Part shown: positions 1-11,056 of the stretch, piece by piece
How the letters are laid out: each line of letters begins with the position of its first letter
Numbering within the stretch: position 1 is the first letter of the stretch
Source: Takifugu bimaculatus
Lineage: Eukaryota > Chordata > Actinopteri > Tetraodontiformes > Tetraodontidae
DNA length: 64,000 bases
Direction: 5' to 3'
Assembly: GCA_004026145.2 (NCBI GenBank)
Contig: CP034980.1
Span: 13,703,085 to 13,767,084, forward strand
Translations under genes and position numbers: made by a program
The notes under the pieces: model-generated
Told to the model about the DNA's origin: nothing
Database searches by the model: none
The model's input: the letters and a program-made list of their open reading frames with translations, nothing else

Positions 1-268
1 TGGAAACTCTGAGGGGGTTTTCCAACACGGACAGAGATGCTGACAGCTCGACAGATGCCTTCAGGCTCTCGCAGGTCCACCTAGGAGGAACAGAGGCTCA
101 CAATTAGATCAGAAACACTGAGTACAAAAGGATCCGATGGCGATGCGAAAGACAGGCCAGTTGTATGAATGAGCTTTGCATGCTGAAGATATCAGACAAT
201 GGGAAATCATTTATGTGACAACAGCGACGGTCCCGGGTGATGAAGTTCATATCTACCTCTGTCCTTAG

Positions 269-3200
269 ATACCAGACCATGTTGGACTGCTGGGAGGGGA
301 AGCCTCAAGACAGGCCGACCTTCACTGAGCTGGTGGAGCGGCTGGGAGACCTGCTGCAGGCCAGTGTGCAACAGGTGAGCGGGTCTGTTTCAGGCACCAC
401 GTAAACCTGTAGCAAAGCTGCTCTTTCTCCCTCTGGATGTCTTGTTTTCTCAGGATATTTTTCTATTTTATGCCCTTATTCTCATCTGTTAAGTCAACTG
501 AAGTCAATTAAAGCGTCCCACAGGCCCTAAATTAAGTAGCTGAGTAAAGCTGCTGCATACACATACTGGTACTGGAGTTTGTTCCAGTTTAAAGGGCACT
601 CAGACGGAGACAAAGATCCACCCGAAAGGCCCGCGAGCGTCAGTGCCAAAGCTCAGCTAACACCGTTCACCACGACCTGTTTGCGGCAACGATGCTGCAG
701 TAGAGCCCCTGGCGTTTGGGCTGGTGTGAGGAAGGAGACTGGAAGACATCACTAGCAGCCCTCATGTGAAAGAGCTCAGCGGACGCCAGCAGCGGAAGGC
801 TTTGACTCATGTTAATAAAGCTGTTGTTACAGCGCAGGAAAGCCTGTCACGGTCTCTGCCGTGCACACCGGCATTGTACTGGCTTCATTAGGCGTGAGCT
901 TCTTTGGCTGCTGGCCACAGCCTGTGGAAGTGTGTTTGTATAGCGTGCCGAGGGTATCGCCTTACTTAAACCAATAAAAGGTCGTCCTATTTAATATTCT
1001 CTTCCTGCTGGGCTGCTTTAGGAGGGAAAACACTACATCCCCATCAACACAGCCCTGCTGGCCCAGCTGGGAGACCCATCCGTCACTGCGCCATCAGAGG
1101 AGATGCCCACCCGGCCCGTCTCCCACCGGGAGTCAGGGGGCACCTGGTAAGAACTCGGACGTGTCTGGTTGTTTGTCTTTATAATTGAATACCTCTTAGA
1201 AACCATTTTGCACCTGATTAGAACCGTTCCCGGGGGCCCTCCGGATCCTTTAGGCTGGTGCGCCTGTGAGAACCTTCACTGACAGCTACGGAGCGGGCTC
1301 AAGATTTATGTCCTCTTGAAACAATATTTGCGCAGCTCTTGGGTTTTCGCGGGTCCTTGTGGCGTGCTTATTGCAGAGGTGTTGAAAAGCAGTCGGGTCA
1401 CCTTCCTCTTAAGCCAAACGAAGCATTCATTTAAGCCTCCAAGTGTTGAAACGCAAGGTCAACAAGGCGCGATGTCTTTGATGCTGCACGTTGTTGATTC
1501 ATTAGTTTCCTGCAGCTTTGTTGCCGAACGCTGCGTCTCTGTCGCGCCGTCATTTACGGAGGAACGCCGCCTGGTAGCTTGGAGACTTACCCTGGAAGTA
1601 CTGTGCTTTTTGGCAGGAACATCAAGATCCGTCCTGCTAGTGTGAAAACCTTTGACGAAGTCGTCACTGACAGCGGGACAAAGGACAACCACGGAGTGAG
1701 TTATTTGTTTTGAAACTAAATCGGGAACAAACAGTAGATAACCCAGCCTGGCTGCAGCTCAACACAACACTGATACAAGCCAAGGATGAATTGTTTAGGA
1801 CAAAATATCACACTGGAGATTTTATACAACTGATCCATGCCTACTGATTTGTTTTCTTCTAACTTTCAAGCAATCTGGAGTTCCACAGGGCTCTATACCC
1901 AGAACTCCTTATTATGCTCGGTAGCAGAGTTTAAACAACATCGACATTCTGGATTCTCTTCATTCTGATACACACAAACACTTGTTTAAACACATTTTTA
2001 ACACAATAAATTACTTAAAGCAGCTAAATAAGACTACCCAGTTCCTCATTATGATCTGCCACATATTAAACTTTTATTCTGGAACAAATCATCCAATTTT
2101 GTGACACATTAAAGGTTAACGTTGAAAACCCTTGAAGCAGTTTCAGTTTTTTCTTGGTCTTTGGTCTTTTTTGTATTATTTTTTTAAATAAATCTTTGCT
2201 GTTGTCGTCAGGGCGGCCAGTCGGACAGCGGGATGGGTCTCTCCTCCGATAACATGCAGACTCTGAAGCGCCTGGAATCGTTGGCGGGACGACCTCTGAG
2301 CATCATGGCTCTGGCGTACGTGCACCTCTGCTCATCAGCACCTGCAGCACACACTAGATGGACAGGCTGTGCAGCACACGCTTGGATAGGCGCTCTGTTG
2401 TGCTGGAATGTTGACTCAGTAGCTGTCACGCTCTAACATGCGCTAGCTTTTTCCTCAGTTGCTTGTTTTTCCTTTTCGCCCAGAAGAACTGAAAGTTCAA
2501 GGAGACGCAGACACGGGAGGGGAAAGAATCTAGAAGGTGATGGGGTGAAGAATTGAGTGTTTCAGTGGTTTAGCTAAAACGTGACACTAAAGGCTTTGCT
2601 TTGCTGTTTCCATGGTGTTAACATCAAACCTGAGTCTAAGTTTTGTAAATCTCCTCTGCACGAGGGCCTCTGCGGGGGTTTTCTGGTTTATATATTAGGT
2701 TCACAGCAGGGTCAGTTTAAGGGGTCAGACCTCTGAACTCAGTAATTATATTCTCAACTATGTGCTATTAGCCTGTCCTTTAGCATTTGATAGCACGTGT
2801 GGTGCTGCTGGCTACCTTGACAGTTGGTAAGGAATGCAGCGGAGCTGCACCAGTCGAGGCTTCCGCGGCTCACGGCCTGACCCAGGCATCCAGGGAATGA
2901 TGTGAATTTTCAGGAGTGGACTTCCTCTCTCGGCAACCACTCAATCAGTGTCACCTTTGAACTTAGGAGGGTTTACGAGGGCCTCCACTGTCAACTACAG
3001 AGCTGCTCCCCTGTTGTCTGGCCTGAAGTCCTCGCGTTGGTCTCCCGTCTTCACCAGTCCAGTTCCAAACTACCCAGCTCTGACTGAGCCGTACGGCCAA
3101 AGAAGATGTCTCAGCCTATTATGTATTGTTTTATCCATCGTGACACGTTGAAGGAAGCCGCTGAAGCGTCTCTTTGTCTCCTCTTGTACCTGTAGCTGTG

Positions 3201-3733
3201 GCGTTGCTTTGGCAGCTCTCTACATTGTTAACATGACGGCAGGTATTCATGAGCACAACATTCCAGTCCAGCAGCGTCACCCCCCCCCTGCTGGGGACTG
3301 ACCCTTTGTCCCCGATAAAGCAGCTCTGGAAACCCTTAGCAACCTCCCCAAGACAATGAGGGGCGATAGCTCATATTCTGGGCATCAAGTGAAGCAGAAA
3401 AAGTGGGGATGATTGATTACATCATATTTCAATAAAGAGGAGGTGGTCCGATTGTGCTGCTCGGGGGGGGGGGGGTTCTTTTTAAATCTGAGTGTTAAAA
3501 CAGTCCAGATCAGGTCACATTATCTGGAAAATAAATTTGTGTTTTTCAGGATGAAGGTGGCGAGCAAGAGTAAAGAGTCTGTGCAGGGCGACTCCGACGG
3601 GGACAAGTTCCCCCCCAGGGTCGCGTCTCTGAACTTCAGCCTGGACGACTCGGCCCTGGACGCCGGCCTGGAGTGCCACAGCCCGCCGCCGGACTACAAC
3701 TCGGTGATGCGCTACTCCACCCCCCCGGTGTAG
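269..3733 (+). CDS. kdrl: VEGF receptor tyrosine kinase, kdr-like class (3' part; five terminal coding exons)
   Basis: Exons at 269-374, 1022-1146, 1617-1695, 2212-2315 and 3550-3733 (TAG stop). All have AG/GT borders and compatible phases; earlier exons lie left of the window. The first exon encodes the end of the kinase C-lobe (YQTMLDCWEGKPQDRPTF, then ELVERLGDLLQASVQQ), the hallmark of VEGF receptors. Next comes EGKHYIPIN, whose tyrosine aligns with the PLC-gamma docking tyrosine of KDR (Y1175) and FLT1 (Y1169). The tail has KDR-like segments (RPASVKTFDE, SDSGMGLSSDNMQTL) and an FLT1-like end (SPPPDYNSVMRYSTPPV). It would be a plasma-membrane receptor for VEGF in endothelium. The KDR/FLT1 mixture plus linkage to cdx4 points to kdrl (the fourth VEGFR class, kept in fish) rather than kdr, flt1 or flt4. 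Family assignment is firm; the orthologue is inferred partly from synteny. Confidence 0.88.
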
Positions 3734-4930
3734 CATCCTGCCCCGCCCTCGTGGATCCCACTGCTCTTCTCTCATCTCCAGACTGAACCCGTGGCGAAAA
3801 CTCGACACATTCCTGCCCCAAACGTGTGTTTGCGTGTTTTAAAAAAAGTAGTCCACCACCAGGAAAGCTGCAGATTTCTTGCCGTCGTTGAGACGCAGGC
3901 TGAGGTCATCTCTGCTGGTTTGTTTCACCCTCACTGTGATTTATCCAACAGCTAAAAACAGGCTCAGGTATTTTATTCCTTCATCTACTGTGAAAACAAA
4001 CCACAGTGATCCCAACTTCCAACGACTAAAAGAAGCTTTGTGAAATTATACTTCTGGCTCAGATCAGCGAAGCAGGGCGTGAAAATAATACTGGGTGGAT
4101 CTGCGAGACGAGACCAAGCCGAGATCAGAGATTAACAGTGGGAATGTTGAAGTCGTTGGAGAAAAATGTCTCTAGTTTTACATTTATTGCTCATTTAGAT
4201 CCAGCACCAACACAGTAACCCAGTTAGAGCTGCTTGTTCACCTTGGAAAGGCCACCAAAGTCCGCGCTTATCCTTCAATCTGGTGCTAAAGTCAAACTTG
4301 CAGGGCAGGTCGGAGAAATGTAGCACCCGACTGATGCGGATCCCTAGAACAGGTCGTGCAGCAGGCATAGATCCATTATTCCAGTGTTAGTAGACACATG
4401 CAGCTACGTTAACCTTGACCACTAAATAAAAAGGTGTTTGTATTTGTGTGTAAACTCCAGTGTAAAGCTGATATTATGAACCCTGTGGTCCTTGCGTTCA
4501 TGTGAAGAGGAAACGATTATGCACTGATAACGTTGACATCATTTATAATGTTTGTATTTTATTGATATTTTATTACAAAACCTGTGTTGAGGGCCGTATT
4601 TTAGCGTTTATTTCTTATTTAACTCCTGCAGCATCATAGGAAATTAACACTTTCAGTACTTATGTTATTGTTTTGTACCATCCTAACATCGTGGCGCAGC
4701 AGGTTGACCTCTGGATCCACCCGCCTGCTCCCTCAAACCCGGGAATGACGATCAAATTTCCCAACTTCTCATCTGACTTTGATTGGCTCCACCTGCAGCA
4801 GCTGGGAACGTCATCCCGGCTCTTCCTGCTGTCCTCCAGTACCGTCACCAGTTGTTATTTTGTCTAAGGTATTGTTCTGCAACACTGTTAACTGAGCAGA
4901 TAAAATTACGAATAAAGATATATAAATATA
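3734..4930 (+). other. kdrl: kdrl 3'UTR with candidate poly(A) signals
   Basis: No credible coding potential follows the stop at 3733. AATAAA hexamers on the + strand at 4425-4430 and 4911-4916 are the best candidate polyadenylation signals, giving a 3'UTR of about 0.7 or 1.2 kb. Which one is used cannot be told from sequence. Confidence 0.5.
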
Positions 4931-6588
4931 TATATTTATACATTACTCGCTGTGTGTGGTGGTCGTTGGTCCGTTCTTCTTTTAAAACAACACTTGTTCA
5001 AAAAATCCATCATAAAAGAGCCGAATAAAAGAGGGAATTCCATAAAATGATAAATAAAGGGCCGCAGCAGCTCAGAAATCATCTGACCTGGGTTCCAACA
5101 TAAAAGTAGCCGCGTCCCAGAAGGTTCTGGGTTCTCGGGTTGACTCCAGCACCTCTTGACCCTGCACAGAATGACTACATTACAAAAGAACTTTGCGGTA
5201 CTCAGTAGACTCCTACAGCTGGTGTCTTTCCTCTGGTTCTCCCCCCTGTTCTGAAAGTAAACCCAATAATGGACCAATGACCTTTGATGTATTGGGTCCA
5301 CCCAAGAATTTGCTGAGCGGTTTCTTTAGAACGAACTGAGCATCTTCTTCACTTCTTTGGAATTCTCTCACGACGCCTCACATTTTCCATCCATCCTCAG
5401 ATTCGGGAGTGTTTGGGTGACTCAGATGTACCCAAATTCTCAGTCTGCAGGAACCAAACGCTCCTGGTTTGGACACGTGGGTGTGATTGCTTGGGTGGGC
5501 CCAAACCGTCGGCCCCCACCATGAAGCATGAGAGAGGCACTTCCTTCCACCAGGACAAGAAGTCGGCAGCATGTCTGGAGAGGCCCCCTGAGCAGGAAAG
5601 GAAGAACTGGGGCTTCCTCTGGGGGGGGGGCAGTGTCCCTGCTTACCAGCGCTCGTGGATGTGTCACGGGCGGGCCGGTGCCTGCGCCGTCTCCGGTCAT
5701 CCCGGTTTTGATTTACTGGTGGGGAGGTGAGCAAACATTAACACGCGACAGTAAACAAGAACAAAGGAACGTGGGAATGATGCTGGAGGTCGTTTCATGG
5801 CTGGAGTCGCTGTACTTTTCCTCTTCTGTATCAGGAAGTCTAAAAACGTCAGTTGCATCACAATCAGACATTAATAAACCTAAAGGTGGACGTGGACGTC
5901 TCTACTTACAGCATTTCATATTCAAGTACCTGAGCCTTTTTGAGGATAAACATGCTACAAAAGCCAACAGCAGTCCCAATAATCAGCATATGCTTCCCCG
6001 TGGAGTGAAATGGGGACACTGTTTATGTAAAATCATCCAAAAAACCTTCCAAATCCATACACAATAGCCTCCTTTATTGTTCGTTTTAACATATTCTACA
6101 TAAACATTGAGGCAGGTCCCTTCCATGTGAGCTAGGTCGTTGCTCCTTCCAGATAGAACAAAAACCAAACAATAGCCAAAGGTTTTTAATCATTCTTGGA
6201 TTATAAATAATACTTTATAAATTTATTTACAACACTTCCTGGACTGAATGACTTGTGGATGCAGCACCGTTTGTGCCCTGGCAGCCACCATAGAGGCTCG
6301 GAAATAACTTTTATTTAAATGAATTCAAAGAAAATGGCAGAAAAATGAGTGTATCAAGTGTGTGCTTATACTTGTGTTGTTGTTGTTGTAACAGCAGTGA
6401 GATGTCCTAATTTTATGGCGTTTACACTCCTGCAGTCAGGAGGAACCTTGTCCAGCCCCTCCTGGTTCCGCTTGGCCATTGTGAAGAAAACAACCTCTCT
6501 CCCACCTGAACACTTCCCAAAACAAACAGGCCCGCAAAAGACAGCATAATTAATAGTAAAACTGAAAGAACAACCTCTGTACCAACTT

Positions 6589-6619
<31 letters not shown>

Positions 6620-6624
6620 GCACG

Positions 6625-6655
<31 letters not shown>

Positions 6656-9600
6656 TGGTTCCTACCGCCCTGTAATGGTGTTCCCAGACCCCTGCTCGTG
6701 GAGGTGTATGGAGGGTTGTACACATGCACGCCTCTCACCTAAATCAACAACAATGAGCCGGATGTCTTCCCCTGAAAATACATTTAGCAACACCACCTAA
6801 ATAATGATGCTACTAAAAGAGGCATAAGGGTGAAAATGAGGCGACGGGTCAGCAACAGATGGCGGAACAAGTGGGGGAAAAGCCCCTTTCAGCCTGGTGC
6901 TGATGCGTCTCTATTGCTGTGTGTGACAGAGGTCGTGTGTGTGTTGGTCCTCATCCACCTCCGGTGCTGCTGTGCTTCTGTTCTCGCCACATCAGCAGCA
7001 GCTGGATCATCTGCAGATGTGGAAGATCACCTCCTCTCATCCCTGTTAACGCTGTAAAAACAACAATAATATTTTAGTGTTAGATCTCACAGTGTGGATT
7101 ACTTGTTTCCTTTATCCATATGATGATCAAGTTGCTTCTGGGCCAACTAAAACTTGCCATGTGTTTTTTTTTTGGCACATTTAATCTCATCTTTTGTTCA
7201 CGCGTTATCTTAGATCTCATTTTGGTGTCGTTTAACCTGACTTTAGGGATTGGCTGCCTTCTCCTCTGGCGCCACCATGAGGTGACGCAACATCTGCTTC
7301 AGTGCAATTTGCGATGGTTGTTCTTTTAATTTTCTATTGTTCTAATCAAATGGGTGCAGTTTATATTCCCGATGATGATCCTCATTCACTCTTTATAGAT
7401 GTGGATGATACATTTTTGTGAATTACCTGCGGTGTTCTCAAGCGCATGCAAAGAAAGAAATTCTCTGTTGAAGTTGACCCAATTATTCCACTGTGCGGGG
7501 TCATTTTCTACAGATTGCTAATGTGCAGCTACATTGTGCTTTTTTTTCTTTTACTTTTTGTACGCCACAGATGGTTGATCGGGCTAAGAATAGATATAGC
7601 CAGTATCAGAACTCAAACCTACAGCCAGTGCGTGTTTATACCATTTTTAATTGTCAGCAGATGCGCTTCTTGTGTTGATTCGTTTTTCCATACTTTAAGA
7701 AGTTTCCACATTCCTTCTTCATCCCAAACACTTGCGTTGATCTCTGCCACGCTTTCTGCTAAATGTCGATCACGGTTTGTGCATGAGGGCAACATGTGTT
7801 TCACATAGCGGATGAGAAACCAAAGGTCTGCGCTCTTGCATTCAGTTTCTCCAAAAATAGTAACAGATGGTCTTGTTTTACCCCGACTCCAGCAGAGAGA
7901 CGCTGCAGCGAGTCGAGCAACATCAGTGAAGTTATGCAACAGGCTGAATTCTTGGGCTGCTTTAACACTCGGTGTCAGCTCGGTGTCAGCTGGGTATTCT
8001 GCAGATATTCAGGTATTCTGTAGAAGACAGGCTAAACTAGAATCCACCAGCAAGTCTATTAAAACGCTTTAAATGCGATGACTTGCTGCAGTGTTTTAAT
8101 TCAATGTCGCCATCTAGCGTCCGATACTGGAACAGACCCACACGCCACTTCAGACACGCTACAAATCTAACAGATAAAATATCGAAATATTCAAAATTCC
8201 CTGTGTCTTTTTTTGATTAGCTTTATATTCAGGCAAGCAAAAATGTTTGTCTCCATTTATGATCGTGAATTGTTGTATTCGTACATGAGGGGAAGCAATA
8301 AAACCAGCGTGCACGTTGTTTGTACTTCTGTAGGTTCGTGTCCCCAGATGCTTTTGTAACTTGCACATGTTTTCTATTGCCTGTCAAACTAAATCCAAAG
8401 GACTGACCGATGATGAGACCAAGACGATGCATCAGCATCATCAATTCCTCGCTCACAGCTGGAAAAGCCCGGCTCATCTGGATCTGATCATTTTGACACG
8501 ATTTCTGGCACTTTTATGTATATTTTGACCTTCGGTCTCAAGTGATGACATGTTGGCAGGTTAAAGATTTGTTTTCCAGATCTAAAAAATAAGTAATAGA
8601 GAGGGAGCATGGAAAATAGACAGGGAAGAGCTGACCAGAAGTTCACATAAGGAAAACAGAATTGACAAGCTCGTATCAAACAAGTGCCACCGGAGCTGCT
8701 TTTACTCTTTTTCCTGACCCGTTTTAATGACGCTAAATTATCTGAGCTGTTGAAATACGTAACAGAAAATTTCAAATAAATTTCTTAATCCTTAGACGTA
8801 GACTGTTCAACTTCTAGATTTAAAAATGGTGCACATCTTAAGTTACTAAGGTTCAGTTTTAAACATTAGTTTAAATCATTTAGTTGGCCTAAATTAACCA
8901 CTGTCTTTGTTGGTGATGAGCGCCCTCCTGTGGCGATTTGAAGGAAGACTCTTCAAATATCGATTACTGTACATGTTCTTTAGAAATGCTATAAACCACT
9001 TGAAACCGATGTTTTCTCGTTCCGAAACCACAGATGACAATTCTTACCATCGATTTAGTATATTTTATTCCCTGGCCTAGCATGCGGTACAAGTATATAA
9101 AACGCTGCACATGTGACTATAATATAAAGACTATTTTATTTCAAATGCAACAGAAAAAGTACAGAAATTAAGTCCGCATGGCTTCAGCATAATTCACCGC
9201 CATAGCTTGTTGCAATATTTCAGAGAATTGGCGAGAATGTTATAGACAATTAAGATAAATGATAGATAATTAAGTTCAAAACCTATTTGTATTACAGATG
9301 TTTTTTTCGCACCACACATAATTGTTCCTAATTTTAAAAATAATAATCTATAGCCTCTATTTTATGTCTGTTTTTCTTTTATTATTATTGTATTCTACAT
9401 GATGTAGCTGACGTATACAGTGATGCTTTATTGATACTTATTTTAGGTTAAAAAAAATGAAATAAATTTGGCTTAAATAAATTAATTTTAGAAATGTGCC
9501 CATAAGCACAAAACTAAATTTAATGGTGAGGAAAGATTCAGTCTTATATTGGGTAGAGTGTAATTCCATATCCTACCACAAGAGAGCAGAAGTGAGTTTA

Positions 9601-9890
9601 AACATCCCACGGAGGCTCTGTGAAAACTTGGAAGAAAAAAAAAAGTTTTTAAATATACACAATATAGTTGTTATTCAGGGCGATAATTCAACATCAACGC
9701 CTGGCCCGCTGGATATTTGGACACGCAAATCTGCCCAATCATTATAGTGTATGAATTCACCTGTAATATACTTTTCTTTGTAAAATTTCTAGAGATAAAC
9801 AGATGTAATTATTCTTATTCTTATTATGGTTATTTATTTTGGAATGCTGTATCTTTGGTGTCCACATGCAATGAAGACTACTGAAGAGTC
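4931..9890. other. kdrl-cdx4 intergenic region, no gene seen
   Basis: About 5 kb between the kdrl 3'UTR and the cdx4 upstream region. Open frames here are short, have no recognisable domain and lack exon-like borders. It contains a CA/CG dinucleotide microsatellite (6590-6655) and imperfect CTCF-like motifs near 8107 and 8920 (minus orientation). From about 9000 to 9900 it becomes AT-rich. I see no RNA gene. Confidence 0.5.
6590..6655. repeat. (CA)n/(CG) microsatellite
   Basis: About 66 bp of alternating CA interrupted by a short ACGC run. It is an alternating purine-pyrimidine tract able to adopt Z-DNA and is probably length-polymorphic. Confidence 0.95.
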
Positions 9891-9939
9891 AAGGCGCTGG
9901 TGGCCGCAGACGTGAGCGGCCCTGGCGTGTCCTGCTCGA

Positions 9940-11056
9940 TTTGACCGCCTCATAAATATTTTGTAGTTAATAAACAGACACCGCGGTGACATCCATCAGC
10001 ATTTAAAGATGGACCTCAAGCCGAGGTCAGCTCTGTTAAAGAGGCCTTCACTCTATCCACGGCTGAGTGGAGAAAAAAAATAGAAAAACTCCAAGGAAAA
10101 TTCTTTTTTTTAAATAAATTTTTTAAAAAAATTGCCTTCAAAGCACAAAAAAGTCTAACATTTTCAAAAATGGCATTGTTAATAGGTTGTGTTTAATTGA
10201 GGTCGTTGTGGGAGTCAGAGCTTTAATCGCGCTGTTGGTCCTGTGGGATTCCTGACACATCAAAAAATACCTTCCCTTTAAGTTGACTGATGTGTCGTGG
10301 GGGCCATTGTTAGTCGCACGGGGGAGTTGATGTTTCCTTGTAACCGGAATTAGCTGTGAAGTGCGACCTTGAGGTGTGAGCAGGGAAACCGTCCGGCCTG
10401 TTTCAGGGGGAAAGCGTTCGTGTTGCGCCTCGTTTGCAAGCGAACGTTTGGACAAATAAAACAAAATGTACCAGTGAAATCAGTAAAATTCCCCCCCGAC
10501 AGTTGATTTTTAACTAACAGGAAGTTAAGATGCCAGTATTTTTGGAAATAACACACCTAAGCAAGCGCCACCGGAGAAAGCAGTCCTCTCTTTCCTGCGC
10601 GCAATTACGCACAAACTTTGATCCACGTTTAATGCTCGTGTGGAGGTGGATTGCCGTGTTTTGCAGCTGATAGGTCGCGCTCCTAATTTATGCAGAGGAG
10701 AACCTATGATGAGGAGCGGCCCTCTGTCAGCTGATGACGCGCTGCAGGCCAGTGCGCAGGGGACCAGCTGGGGCGGCAGCTCCGGACTCTCATTTGAATG
10801 CAAATCTGCAGGAGTTGAGGAGTCGGCTGACGTCAGGCACTAGTTAGTATACTTTTACCATCTTGTCAACACAGCCACATCATGTGAGAGTGCAGACAGA
10901 CTGGAACTACCTCGTATTTCCCACTGGAAACCAACTGGGACTACAGCTAAAGCTGAGGGTTGTTTTGAAGCGTTTCGGGGTAACGATGTGGCCGTGAGAC
11001 GGGCAGCTTCACCCTTCAGCCTACTTTTGATTACTTTTAGCTGTTTCCTTCAAATC
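9940..11056 (+). promoter_or_regulatory. cdx4: cdx4 upstream/promoter region
   Basis: Non-coding sequence before the cdx4 ATG with a concentration of motifs relevant to caudal-family control. Cdx-type CATAAA lies at 9951-9956 and TTTATG at 10687-10692. A TCF/LEF-type CTTTGATC lies at 10616-10623, a perfect POU octamer ATGCAAAT at 10798-10805 and a perfect CRE palindrome TGACGTCA at 10828-10835. The 5'UTR probably starts a little after 10850. No clear TATA box is seen. Motifs are read directly; their use as enhancers is inferred from known Wnt and autoregulatory control of Cdx genes. Confidence 0.5.

Noticed and set aside
1..268. An earlier kdrl exon at the left edge
   Set aside because: No stretch encodes the expected kinase segment before YQTMLDCW; the segment is intronic.
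5378..6067. Overlapping open frames of 105-179 codons on both strands
   Set aside because: Mutually overlapping frames in several phases with no domain; the region has no exon-like signals.
10988..11056. Upstream in-frame Met extending Cdx4 by 23 residues
   Set aside because: The Cdx family starts at MYV(G/S)YxLDK, which corresponds to the ATG at 11057; the extension has no family support.
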